The notes under the pieces were generated by a model, which was not told the origin of the DNA, did no database searches, and saw only the letters and a program-made list of their open reading frames with translations. From the NCBI GenBank assembly GCA_009746045.1, contig RPFO01000312.1, forward strand, positions 2,749,779 through 2,813,778: a DNA stretch of 64,000 bases, in the 5' to 3' direction. The position numbers and the translations under genes are program-made. The DNA is from Mesostigma viride (taxonomy: Eukaryota; Streptophyta; Mesostigmatophyceae; Mesostigmatales; Mesostigmataceae). Shown in pieces: positions 10,442-21,416 of this stretch (its first letter is position 1; the number at the start of each line of letters is the position of its first letter).

Positions 10442-13400
10442 TCCCAGACTAGGCGCTTCTCGGGCTTCTAGACCCCCTGGGTGAAAGCTTGTTAAACTTT
10501 ATCTTACATATAAATGGCAGACGATTGTCTTTGAAGATCGCACACGTTAGTAGTAGATGCAACCCACGCTTGTCTAAGCCAGCCCTATCGTTTTCGCCAC
10601 TTTCACCGTAAATGCAAATTTTTGTGTAATTGGGTATTTTTGTTGTCCAGATCCGCGAATGCAAAATCAATCTGCGTAACAAATTCCAGTTACAACCGAG
10701 GATGGCGACTAATTGGCGAGTAGTCTTGAGGAATGAGGATGCAGGCCGCGTCATCAGCACGTGCGGGCAGAGTGGTTGCGTCATCAGCACGTGCGGCCAG
10801 AGTGGACCCCAGATCAAAACCTCGCACCCCGGCCACAGGAAGTATACGGTACCGGAGATATTTTGGCGGCAAAATCTGGCGCGGGACTGATTCCCAACAA
10901 ATCGTTGTTGTTGTTGTTGATTCCCGGCCGGACATGGCTACTGAGATTTTGAAACGGCCGAGGGCCTTGAATAGACTGACACCACAGACAAAGCTACTAC
11001 ATAGGCGACAGTTGCATCATCGGAGATGACCAACAAACTGAGTTGAGTTGAGTTGAAGGCGTGCACAGTGAGTGCCACAATCTGATGTTCGTTCTTCTGA
11101 AAATGGCTCCGCCGACCTGCCGCCGACGAAAGTTTTAACGTGAACGTTACAACGCACGTTACTTGATAGTAGTAGTAGTAGTAGTTGTTGTTGTTGTTGT
11201 TGCCCACGCCGCACCTGGGCAGCAGAGATTTGGAAAACGGCCGAGGGCCAAGTTACTTGATAGAATTTGCTGCCAATGGATTCGTGATGGGCGGTAGATG
11301 TAGAGTACCCTCCAACCCCGTCCAACCCGAAAAATAAACTACATCCAGTATTGCTGGCGCGTCGACGCGCCTTGCCACTCGCCAAAATTTCCCGCGTTTT
11401 TAGGTAGCTCAGGTCAGTCAGTTGGATCCCACGCTTTACGCAGTAACCCTGCACATGAGCAGATTAGCGAACAGCGGATAGCGTTGAGCTGTGTTTTGCC
11501 TCCATGATTTATGATTCCTTCGGTGCTGACATAAATAAATCTCCGAACCCATTTCTGGAAAACATTCCTAAAACATCGGTTTGGTACTATTGCTAGGCTG
11601 GTTAACGATTTGCTTGTGGCGCTGTCCAGCGGCCACCAACTTCTTTCTCGGAATTTTGTCGGCGATACTCCCGCTGTATTGCCTCCTGTCACACCATCCA
11701 AGGCTCCCATACCTACTCAAGGCTGATCATAGCTTACGACAGCACAATTGGAGTACAAGGCCACTTCGCCAGAAGGCCTTTAATGCCGTGCGTACTGGCA
11801 TAACACTCCTGGTAAGATTTTCACAAATTTCATTCTTCCTTGATCTGCGAGGTTGTTAGAATTGAGATACTAACTTTTGGAACTTTGTTGCTCTTACTGT
11901 AATTAGGTTACCCCTAGTCAGCTTCCCTGCACCGAAGGTCCTTGCCCTTGGAAGGCCAACGGGTTTTTTTTTAGGCCTGACATGGTTGCAAGCATTCTGG
12001 CCAGGCAGCTGCCTCTCGTTCTGCGTGCCGCAGCGCGCCCGCGTCGTCGTGCCATGGTTGTCTGGTATTCGGGTTGTCTTTCTTAACCAGCTTATTTGAC
12101 ATGCACGGTATAGTAACACGCAGCCAGTAACTGCCTCCCTTCGTGAAACAGGATCAATGTTTAGCAACCCTCCACTGACTTCTTCTTGAATCCTCAACAA
12201 TTGTCATGAGTCTTAGAACTAGGTCTAAAGCTTCAGCCCAAATGCTCCAAGTAACTTCGCCTTTAATGGGCAGCTTCCAGTCCCCGGTTGTAGAAAAGGC
12301 CTTTGTAGCGAACTCTTTAACTGAACTCGTACCCAGCCATCGCCCAGCGTCCCTTTACTTGTATTACATATACGAGTATTATATTTGCTTGCAACATACA
12401 TGTGGGTACGTTGCCAACATTGTAGGTCATCCTTTTTTACAGTAACAAGGACAGCTACCTGCCCTGCTGGTGTTAATGCCACTAAATAGGTAAAATTTCT
12501 TCCGCTTTGCGTTTCGGGGGTGGGGTGGGGGGGGCGGGAGGGCCGGGGTTAAGACGTGGGTTGCAAGGAAATTCCTGTGAGTATATAATGCAATAATACC
12601 TACAGGTACCATGGCTTTGCACGAAGTAGGCATGCTCACCCATTCAATGCTAGCATGGTTGAAGCTATTCAGCGTCAAGGTGGAAGCTATATCAGATTTC
12701 AACTGTCAGAGCTTCTCTCCGTGAACTAACAACAGTGTCGTGCTGCCCTGCTGCACCCTGTTTCCGTGGCTGTTTCCTTTCTGCCGGATCGCCTTGGCTG
12801 ATCCTCACGGCCAAACCTCGGCCGTGCCTCCTGATTGTGTCTATTCATGGCACATCATCGCATCTGGGCACACGTCATCGCCTCGTGGCTGGCGCCACTA
12901 ATGGCATTAATTGGAGCTGATGGCATGATACGGATCCATGACATGGGATCGGAATCCGCCGACGTCGTTGATGACATCGATCCCTCGGCACCGATGGGGA
13001 CATCCACCAAAACGCAGCCAAAGGAAAGGCGACCGCCGTCAGAGGAAATGGGGCTCGATTCGGCACCTCTGGCACCATACACGCCGCATGCTCGTGGGGG
13101 CCTGTCCGTGATGATATGGAGTGGAGTGCACCACTGGACATGACAGGATGATATTGGACTGGAGCGCGACAGCATAACTAACGATCGACAACCAAACAAC
13201 GCAGAAGCAACTTCAGACTTCTACCCGTATACCGGTGGGCTCGTGTGGTGGGGACCGCTTCGTTTCTGCTGACTCACGCATCGTTCCCTATTTCCTGCCA
13301 GATCTAAGGAGGGTGATATGGCTCAGACCGGCGTATAACAGGGAGCCTCCTTGTCCACGTGTCCAGTGCACCCCTGTCCAGTCTGCCTCGATCGGCTCCC

Positions 13401-13630
13401 CACCGATCGGCTCCCTTCTCAAGGCTGGAAACCAGCCATCTTTATGGGTTGGTTGCGTTGCTGAGCTACATGTCCTGGTTGCTGGTCATTTGAGGTACAT
13501 CATCTCCCCGCCAGACTCCCTTCTCGGCACTGACACTTGTCCAGCATCCTTGTCCAGCATCCTCTTCAAGTTTCGAAACCAGCCGTCGAGCTGGACATCC
13601 TACTATCAAGTTCTGATATCCAACCATCTC
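10442..13630. other. Long intergenic region between the divergent LRR genes
   Basis: No gene recognised. It holds the presumed promoters of both LRR genes. A GTT-trinucleotide block with AAACGGCCGAGGGC next to it occurs twice (about 10900-10970 and 11180-11250), and part of the second block (CTCTGCTGCCCAGGTGCGGC, read on minus) recurs at 45942-45985. These look like remnants of a short interspersed repeat. There is a G-rich tract at 12517-12550. A continuous frame from 13235 runs into the plus-strand LRR gene, but its first 130 residues have no LRR or F-box character. Confidence 0.4.
10749..10805. promoter_or_regulatory. Tandem G-box-like motif
   Basis: A ~27-bp unit, GCGTCATCAGCACGTGCGG followed by CAGAGTGG, is present twice in direct tandem. 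Each copy contains CACGTG (G-box) and an adjacent TGACG complement. It lies about 310 bp upstream of the minus-strand LRR gene start. Regulatory function is inferred from the motif only. Confidence 0.3.
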
Positions 13631-15433
13631 ATGGGGAAATCGTTATCAGAACGAAAAGGGGTTGCCCTGCGAGGCCGTACAAACCTTATAACCAACTACT
13701 TCACGAGAGACCCCCAGTCGTCCGATCGGCTCACACTGGACCACCTGATGGCCATCCCTGGGATCGGCGCCCAGCTGATGGCCACGTTCTCCATCCCCAA
13801 CCGCGTGCGGCTGCGGCGGGCGTGCCATTCTTTTCTCGCCGCGGCCGACGAATCCCTCCAGGGTGTGACCGAACTGTTTGGTGAGGACGTGGCCGGGGCA
13901 GGGTGCAGTCCCGGCAAGAAAGGGCTGGCTTGGCTGCTGCGCAAGTGCCCAAACTTGACAACGATCTGCGTGGCTTCTCGGGCGGATCACGAGGAGCCCT
14001 GGCAGGAGAGGGACCGATGGGCCCTCGCCTGGCCCACGACCAGGCATTATCGTATCATGGCTGGCGTGGTTCCCCTGCATCAGATCGCCCGGCGGTTCCA
14101 GGGACTGAAGCACCTCAACGTGGCCGGCTGTCTGGACGTGACGGATGCCGCATTGATCGCGGTCGCGCGCGCCTGCAAGGGCCTGGAAGCGCTGGATGTG
14201 TCGATGACGATGATCGGCGACCCGGCCATCCACGCGGTGGCCAAGTCCTGCAGGGGCCTGCGTCATCTGGCCATCCATAATTGTATGGGGTTGAACAACG
14301 GCACCATGTTGGTGGCGGAAATGTGCGGGCAGCTGGAGGTACTGTACGCTGATGGCATCATCCTGGGTGACCGCTGCGCGGAACTTCTCGCGTGCAACTG
14401 CCCGCGCCTGCGCCGCCTCACGGTGTCGCAGTTCCTGACGGATGCGGGCGTGAGCCAGGTGGCGGCGTGCTGTCCCCTGCTGGAGCACCTGGGCGTGCAG
14501 GATTGCAAGCTCGTGACAAGTGCAAGCATGAAGCGAATCGCGGCCGGCTGCCCCCGGCTCCAGCGGTTGGATGCGTCGACCTCAGGAGTGACAGATGATG
14601 GCATTTGCGAGTTAGCAAGGTGCTGCAGGGGGCTGCGCCGACTCGACGTGGCGGCGACCGCTGTTAGCGATGTGAGCGTCCTCGCGGTAGCGAACCATTG
14701 TCCCCAGCTGGAGTACCTTGACGTGGCCCAGTGCAATGAGGTTACAGACGCCAGCATCGTGGAGCTTGCACGGAACTGCAAGTGGTTGCGCCACCTGTCC
14801 ATCGCCAAGTGCACGTTAGTGACGGACGCTGGCATCTGTCAGGTGGCCCAGAGTTGCCCGGGACTGCGCCACCTGTCGATCAGGCAGGTGGGCAGGACGT
14901 CGGCATGCATTGATGCCATTGCCGCAAACTGTCGTGAGCTACGGTACTTTGACATGGCTGGCTGCCGCAGTGGGGGCATGAGCGTGGCGACACTGGCCGA
15001 GGGGTGCAGCAAGCTCGAGCATCTGGACGTGTCATGGCTATATATTGTCACGCAGCAGGGACTCGCCGCGGTCGTGCAGCACTGCACGCAGCTCCGCATT
15101 TTCGAGGCTACTGATAATGTCTTAGGGAATAGGAACCTCGCATGGCTGATCAAGGAGCTAGGGCCGCGGCTGCGTGTGCTTGACTTGTCTTATAATCTGG
15201 TCACGGATGCGACGATCGAGCTGGTGGCCCGGCATTGCAGTGGCCTGCGGGAGCTGACACTGCGTGGCTGCCGTGACGTGACGGACAAGAGCATGAAGTC
15301 ACTCATGAGGGGCTGCGTGGACCTGCGTCGCCTGGTGCTAGAAGGGTGCCGCGTGACCACTGATGGGATCGAGGCGCTTGATGATGGCAGGTGCAGCATT
15401 TACTGGGATGATAACCCGGTGTTAATTCGTTAA
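13631..15433 (+). CDS. F-box-like / cysteine-type leucine-rich repeat protein
   Basis: An intact single-exon ORF of about 600 residues if ATG 13631 (MGKSLSERKG) is used. The frame stays open from 13235, but the extra N-terminus has no counterpart in the paralogue at 8605-10441, so I prefer 13631. The N-terminus has an F-box-like helix set (LDHLMAIPGIGAQL, then RVRLRRACHSFLAAADESL). About 17 LRRs of ~26 residues follow, with the LxxLDVAxCxxVTDASI consensus of AMN1/FBXL-type proteins. The likely role is substrate recognition in an SCF-type ubiquitin ligase; no partner can be identified. It forms a divergent pair with the frameshifted paralogue. TAA is at 15431. Confidence 0.75.
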   Translation: MGKSLSERKGVALRGRTNLITNYFTRDPQSSDRLTLDHLMAIPGIGAQLMATFSIPNRVRLRRACHSFLAAADESLQGVTELFGEDVAGAGCSPGKKGLAWLLRKCPNLTTICVASRADHEEPWQERDRWALAWPTTRHYRIMAGVVPLHQIARRFQGLKHLNVAGCLDVTDAALIAVARACKGLEALDVSMTMIGDPAIHAVAKSCRGLRHLAIHNCMGLNNGTMLVAEMCGQLEVLYADGIILGDRCAELLACNCPRLRRLTVSQFLTDAGVSQVAACCPLLEHLGVQDCKLVTSASMKRIAAGCPRLQRLDASTSGVTDDGICELARCCRGLRRLDVAATAVSDVSVLAVANHCPQLEYLDVAQCNEVTDASIVELARNCKWLRHLSIAKCTLVTDAGICQVAQSCPGLRHLSIRQVGRTSACIDAIAANCRELRYFDMAGCRSGGMSVATLAEGCSKLEHLDVSWLYIVTQQGLAAVVQHCTQLRIFEATDNVLGNRNLAWLIKELGPRLRVLDLSYNLVTDATIELVARHCSGLRELTLRGCRDVTDKSMKSLMRGCVDLRRLVLEGCRVTTDGIEALDDGRCSIYWDDNPVLIR

Positions 15434-15765
15434 TAATAAGCACGTAGACTGCGTCACGCGTGAGCTTGTATCAGGCGTGAGCATACATCAATGATGTGGA
15501 GCTGGAGTCATGGAGATAGCTAGACCGGCATCATATATAACTAGGCATTGATATTTGTTTCAGTTTTTGCTGGTACTCGTACATGTTGGAGCCTTGAAGG
15601 GGAGGTGTGACATCATGTGCAGTTGATAGTGAAAGTTGGGGTAAACAAGTTGGGGAAGAAACAAAGAAGATTACAAGACTATTCAATGTGCTGAATATCA
15701 GAGAGACAACCAGCGCATGACGTCAATATTTGAATACCTGAAACTAGATGTTGATTCAACACATA
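15434..15765. other. LRR gene 3' region
   Basis: AT-rich stretch following the stop codon. No other feature seen. Confidence 0.4.
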
Positions 15766-15769
15766 TTAA

Positions 15770-17510
15770 CCCGTGTTTTTTTACAACGCGATGTATCGCG
15801 TTGTAGGGTTAGAACGCGATGTATCGCGTTGTAATCTGACACGTGGCAGGCACAGTAGATACGAGATTTTCGGTCTGAAACTCGGTGGACGGCCTCCTTA
15901 CATCCCGTAGAACTCAAGAAAAAATCCTGGTATTTTTTGGATTTTTTTTGTGACAGCTGCAAACAAATATGTACCACTGAAATCAGGCATTTTCGCGGGA
16001 CGAAGGTGAAGACGACGGCGATGGCGGCAGGTAGATCTCGCCAGTTTTCGCGCGAATTTCAGTGGCTGTTGGGTGTCACGACCATGATGATGCGTTCAAA
16101 GGTTGATAATTAGGTTTCTACGAGTTTGTTGAGGTACTGGGGCAAAGGAAACGTAGATTTTTCCAGTTTCTCACCCAACTTTCATGCGGAAACCCCGGAA
16201 ACCGGCATACATATTATTACGTCAAGACTCGGGTCTGCTGCGGCACCATGCTTGGTATTTCCATGGTGTTTCGACTTCTTAACACATGTTTATTCATTCC
16301 GAACGCCCGGACGCTCGGCTAAACCGAGATTTGTGCAGACTTTTATTGGGTAGCTCCGGGCATGATGGTGCCTGCAAATAGCGGAAGGCGTGACCGTGGC
16401 TATTGCTACGGTATGCTGTATTTTCCTGGAAATGGCCTCTGCCACCGGCTCAATAGTGCTTGCAGGCGTAAGTATATCGTGTTTCTACCTAGTTTCTGCC
16501 AGTTTTCCACTTAAATTTCTACCGACCTCTGCCCAGCCTCTCTAAGACCGCCATCCTACTCGACGTTGCTTGCATGTCAGCCATAGCAGGTTGCAGTTGT
16601 GCAGTATTTAGGTGCTGTATACGTCGTCAAGCCGTGAATATATCGTGAGGATTGGATATTGATGGTTTATACTGCGTTGATTGTGCAAGAAGATCAGCTA
16701 GGTGCCCATAATCATGATGTATAATCATGTGTTGTTAGCATCTTGCCACCATTTGCTAGCATGCATTCCAGCGTCATCACTTTGCCTGCATGTAAGCTCA
16801 TGGATCACTCAACCTATCCAAGCCTTGCATTACACGTGCCTCTTTCTTTCAGGATTGCACACGTTATGGAATGAAAACCCAGTGCCTCCCTTCCCACGAG
16901 GCATGTGCTCAACACGTTGTGAGAGTGGATGATGCTTTGGCTATGGCTGCCTGATTCAGTCATATAATGTCATCCAGTCATGATGTTGATGCATGTTTGA
17001 TGCTGTATAACTTATACAACTCCTATTTTCAACGTGTTGACCCTCCTAGCTCATGATATCCCCGTTTATGGGGCTCGTGTCGTTGTGTCATGTTGTGAAG
17101 GGCTCTCATTTTTCCCACTGCGTTGTACTGCGTTGTAATTGTAATGCTAATAAAAAATAGCTCCAGTGGCCCAATGGGCCTGAGTTTTGTTTCACAGAGC
17201 CTGCATATGTTGCCCATAGCTCGTGCAAGAAGCCAGATTTTTTTCATGAACCATTTGCGAATAAGCACATGACTTGTGACCTAGGGTCAACAAATCGCGG
17301 TCATGGTCAGACCCCCCTGTATTCAAACCAGTGTATCTCTCTAATGAATTAGCATTTTGTAGGTCTGAGTAGCTCAAAAAATCCTTTGATTTATGGGCTT
17401 TCAGGAAAGTATACACATGACTATGAAAAAAAATTTTCCCTAGATGTTATGACGTGTTCTATAAATAGCTTACAACGCAGTATATCGCGTTCTAAAAAAA
17501 AAAACACGGG
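15770..17510. mobile_element. Non-autonomous piggyBac-like element
   Basis: The 1,741-bp segment starts CCCGTGTTTTTTTA and ends with the inverted match TAAAAAAAAAAACACGGG. It is flanked on both sides by TTAA (15766-15769 and 17511-17514), the hallmark target duplication of piggyBac-superfamily elements, whose ends begin CCC. The arms continue with a palindrome AACGCGATGTATCGCGTT, present twice on the left and once, diverged, on the right. No transposase-length ORF or DDD motif is present, so it would depend on a partner in trans. Confidence 0.8.
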
Positions 17511-17514
17511 TTAA

Positions 17515-18170
17515 TGAATCAATTACTAATGGGGCTTGAGGTCAGCAAGAAGACAGAGGCCCTGGCGGTTGGGCTCACCCACTCACCGCCACCCCTCTAT
17601 CTCCTCGACGGCTCTCGAGTCCTGTATCGGGACCGCGTCAAGCTGCTGGGCAGCCTGCTCCCCAGCTGCGAGGTTGATGTGGACCATCGCATCTCCCTCG
17701 CCTGGCACGCTTTACGCCAGTACCGGCCCTGTGGCGCAAGCCCCTGGGCAAGATCGAGAAACAGGACCTGTTCAAGGTCGACTCGTCCTTCCTGTTCTCA
17801 CGTATGGGGCCGAGACGTGGACCCTCACCGCCGACCTGGCCCGCAATTAAGCTGGACGGCGCGGTCACCAACATGCTGCGTTCCATTTTCAGCGTAGGAT
17901 ATGCTGCTCATGTCCGCAATGAGGACCTGTACCAGGGCATGCCATACATCACCAGCACCATTAAGCAGCGGCGCCTGCAGCTAGTTGGGCACCTAGCTCG
18001 CACCAACCAGGTAGACACCTCACGTGGCCCCCCCGCAGGCCTGCGACCAGCTCAGCCTGGCCGGCACCTCCTGACGTGGGCCGGGCCCCGCCTGATGTTA
18101 GACGCCGCAAGGCCCGCACCTTCAAAGAACAGCTAATTAATTAATTAATTAAACACGTGCTCCCGTTGGG
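17515..18170 (+). pseudogene. LINE ORF2 C-terminal fragment with TTAA tail
   Basis: The fragment encodes GLEVSKKTEALAVGLTHS, then RVKLLGSLLPSCEVDVDHRI and, in another frame, LRSIFSVGYAAHVRNEDLYQ. These match the minus-strand LINE at 51919-52483 closely. It starts immediately after the piggyBac-like element and ends in a TTAATTAATTAATTAA tail (about 18133-18150) followed by a family 3' motif, CTCCCGTTGGGGAGTCACGG. The frames are broken. Confidence 0.7.
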
Positions 18171-18385
18171 GAGTCACGGAGCACCGAAGTGCTTTTAATC
18201 CCTGTGTGTGCACTACAGGAGAAAGGGCAGAGACCCCCCGGCAGTCTCCTTCATGCCAAAGGCATGCCACAGCTGCATTCGGGCGCGCTAGCTAAAAGGA
18301 CAGGCTACCGATCCAGCAAACTGTGGGTGCAATAAGACCCATGTAAGCGTGGCATAACAAGTAGCGTGGGCAAGTAATCTGAACA

Positions 18386-18438
18386 CACTATACTTTTCGT
18401 CCGAGGGTGGTAAAAAGGATCCGAGGCGTAAATTACCA
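18386..18438 (+). repeat. Left terminal inverted repeat
   Basis: 53 bp, starting CACTATACTTTT and ending GCGTAAATTACCA. It is identical to the reverse complement of 51010-51062. The preceding bases are ...CTGAACA. Confidence 0.9.
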
Positions 18439-18930
18439 GGTGGTAAGTTACGCCGAGGGATCATTCTTACTATATACATCTTACCTACGATCCCACGCAG
18501 TAAGTTACCGCTAAGATCCTACCTACGATCCCACGCAGTAAGTTACGAGGTGGTAAGTTACGAGGTGGTAAGATTACGACGTGGTAAGATTACGACGTGG
18601 TAAGATTACGACGTGGTAAGATTACGACGTGGTAAGATTACGACGTGGTAAGATTACGACGTGGTAAGATTACGACGTGGTAAGATTACGACGTGGTAAG
18701 ATTACGACGTGGTAAGATTACGACGTGGTAAGATTACGACGTGGTAAGATTACGACGTGGTAAGATTACGACGTGGTAAGATTACGACGTGGTAAGATTA
18801 CGACGTGGTAAGATTACGACGTGGTAAAATTACGACGTGGTAAGATTACGACGTGGTAAGTTACGAGGTGGTAAAATACCAGGTGGTAAGTTACGAGGTG
18901 GTAAATTACGATGTCGTAACTTAAGATGTT
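18439..18930. repeat. Left subterminal repeat block with 16-bp minisatellite
   Basis: The block is dominated by GTGGTAAG and TTACG motifs. From 18565 to about 18852 a 16-bp unit, GTGGTAAGATTACGAC, repeats about 18 times almost perfectly; degenerate units flank it. CACTA elements use such subterminal motifs as binding sites for an element-encoded protein (TNPA in Spm). A matching but non-amplified motif set is found near the right end (50760-51009). Confidence 0.75.
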
Positions 18931-19160
18931 GTTGTCTGCTATTTTGTTTTTAATTTGTGCAATGAAATGAGCCTGAATTTGTTTATTATTTCATAGTTAA
19001 TCATAGAACAAAGTTGTTATCTACCAAGATGTCCTAATTTTATCACATTTCAGCCGATGTCCAAGTCTCATTTATAACACATTGAAACTCTAACATAAGA
19101 CATGATGAGATAACCAAGTCGGCTGATGACATCCATTGAGGCACCGATGGGTGGGGTCAT

Positions 19161-20646
19161 CTACAAAGGTGCTGACTGGGGCTGGCCCTGTGCCAAGCGC
19201 GTGACATCCTCGCTCGCGGTGCCGATGGGTGTGGTCTCCTCGCCATGTGCTGATGTGCGCTCGCCTGGTCCGCTTGAGGCGCCGATGCTTGCGCGGGTGC
19301 GCGAGGGTGTGCTTGGTTCAGAGAACGGCCACGGGTTGTCAGTGTTGTCGAACATGACACGTGATGGCACATGCCGAATGGAGGTACGCGACCTCCCCAC
19401 CTCCTTGAAACATTCCTCCGCCTCGTCCCACTCGCGGCTTGGCCCACACCGCATCACGGTCGAGGCCTCAGCGCCCTTGAGCACCTTCTTCTTGTCCCAG
19501 CACCTGGCGGCGATGTCTTCCCAATCTTCCCACAGCTCGGGCCGCTTGTCCTGCAGCTCCTGCTTGTGTTGTCATGATCACACCGCAATTGGGTTAATAA
19601 GTACACGCATTATAACCGTGCATGCATGGAACAAACAATACAAGTCATTGTTGGCATACAAATGAATGAAATGACAGTCTAGGCTGAGACCTCAGATGTC
19701 ACAATAAAAATATATACAGTTAGGTGAAGATACCTACCAGTGTGCTAAAGAAAGAAAGCGCATGCCACAAGTATAAGAAGCAGAAGAAAAGGCTGCTTAC
19801 CGCCACGGAAAATCTGCCCACCATCTTCAAATAGTGCATAAGGACAACGCGACAGAAGTCCTCCTTCAGCCAGCTGGGAAGGTCGGCGTACTTCTTTATG
19901 CGATCGATGGTGGGCGTCCCCAGCAACCACGGCCTGTAGTCGTCGGATACACGCGTCCTGGCAAACTTGGTCAAGTTGGACCGGTGGTTGGCCAGGCGCT
20001 TGACCAGCGCAGTCCGGACTTGAACGTAATCCTCTGCAGGAACCGAGTCGTTGGGGCTTTTCACGATGCCCGCCTCTTGGAAGAACATCGTGATGGCGCC
20101 ACGCAAACCCGCACCCCTGATGGCCGGGTCGTGGTCCAGCTGAACCTGTTTCCCGACATCAGGTCGAATGGTCAAGCAATGTCGGGAGAGGTGCTCGACT
20201 GCGGCGGAAAAAGCTGGGGTCTCCTTCTGCAAACGTGCAATGTGCAAAGAGAGAGAAGGAGTGAAGTTAAAAATCTTGAATAATGAATCGTGTAATGCAA
20301 AAAAGCGCAGCAAATAACGGTATATGCGTAAAGTGCAACCCACGAAATTCTTGGGCAGCTTGGTGCCCATTTGCCTCATGAGATTGGCGACGTCTTGTTT
20401 CAGGGCCGCTACCTCCGCCCTGAGGCTCTCCTCCACCCTGTTGGCCGCGATTTGCAAGCCATTCAGGTTCCTGCCGGAGGAGGTGTCGCCCCGTGCCTCT
20501 CCCACCGTGGCAATATCGTCGTCCTCGTCGGAGGACGACGAGGAAGACGAGTCGGAGGAGTCGGAGGACATGATGCGGCTTTTCTTGCGGTGGCGCACGT
20601 TCTCCTCCTCCCGCGCCATCGCGGTCTTCTTCTTGTTGGGGGCCAT
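19161..20646 (-). CDS. Gene A: Ser-rich/coiled-coil nuclear protein, possible element regulator
   Basis: Three exons in phase: 20646-20344, 20226-19801 and about 19562-19161, with introns GTGGGT...TTTGCAG and GTAAGC...CAAG or CAG. The protein has about 376 residues. Residues 1-55 are basic and then Ser/Asp/Glu-rich (MAPNKKKTAM, then a run of S and D). Residues 65-95 are a predicted coiled coil (VEESLRAEVAALKQDVANLM). The second exon carries a conserved-looking globular part ending WLLGTPTIDRIKKYADLPSW; the third opens with KRPELWEDWEDIAARCWDKK. I do not recognise a named family. Its place beside the transposase gene, in divergent orientation and inside the element, suggests an accessory DNA-binding role like TNPA; that is inference. 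The start is the first ATG after the array. Confidence 0.6.
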
Positions 20647-20879
20647 AGAAACTGATGAGCTGCGTGTAAACGTTAACTGGAGTCACCTACGCGCGTGGTG
20701 AAGACGTGAATGCGCCGACTTTCGAATTTCGCGTGCACTCGTGCACTTTCAAATTTCGCGTACACACTAGGTTGCAGCCATCCGACGGCTACAACCCCGG
20801 TGGCTCTTTAAACCAAACATCGCACGGTACACGTTCTTGCGGCATCGCTGTCAGGTCACCCCAGTACCCAGCAACCCGC

Positions 20880-21265
20880 TGTTATACTGGCGGCAGTTGT
20901 GTATCACTTGTAGCGTATTTGTGTATCACTTGTCCTCCTTCCCACGGCAGGTACGCAGCGACCCGCTGTTGTCCTGGCTGCAATTGTGTATCACTTGTAC
21001 GGTATTTGTGTATCACTTGTCCTCCTTCCCACGGCAGGTACGCAGCGACCCGCTGTTGCCCTGGCTGCAATTGTGTATCACTTGTAGCGTATTTTTGTAT
21101 CACTTGTAGCGTATTTGTGTATCACTTAATTGTCCTCCTTCCCACGGCAGGTACGCAGCGACCCGCTGTTATACTGGCGGCAGTTGTGTATCACTTGTAC
21201 GGTATTTGTGTATCACTTGTCCTCCTTCCCACGGCAGGTAAGGACGCAGCGACCCGCTGTTGTGT
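20880..21265 (+). promoter_or_regulatory. Array 1 of the 87-bp repeat, between genes A and B
   Basis: About four units. Each has GTACGCAGCGACCCGCTGTT, a CTGGC(T/G)GCA(A/G)TTG block, two or more copies of TGTATCACTTG spaced ~25 bp apart, and CCTCCTTCCCACGGCAG. The unit core recurs at 20951, 21038, 21151 and 21238; the 113-bp interval has one extra TGTATCACTTG block. The same unit occurs only at 34735-35265 and 45395-45850, also between divergent genes. Confidence 0.75.
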
Positions 21266-21416
21266 ACCACCTTCAGTTTAGTTAGGTATTGGTATAAGCC
21301 TCGTGTTGTAATTGCTGTACGTCCATGGCGTTTGTTGCAAGTGGAGGTGTATACAATACTAATGGGCCGACACTGCATGGCAACGATGCGCACGGAATTG
21401 TCAGTCTGACAAGCAA

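Noticed and set aside
18565-18852. CRISPR-like regular repeat array
   Set aside because: The 16-bp units are contiguous without unique spacers, and the DNA is eukaryotic. It is a subterminal minisatellite.
20837-21109. Cysteine/valine-rich ORFs (CITCTVFVYHL type) in the 87-bp arrays
   Set aside because: The same peptides appear at 34675-35280 and 45363-45891, in different frames and on either strand, only because the DNA repeat is conserved. No start or splice context supports translation.
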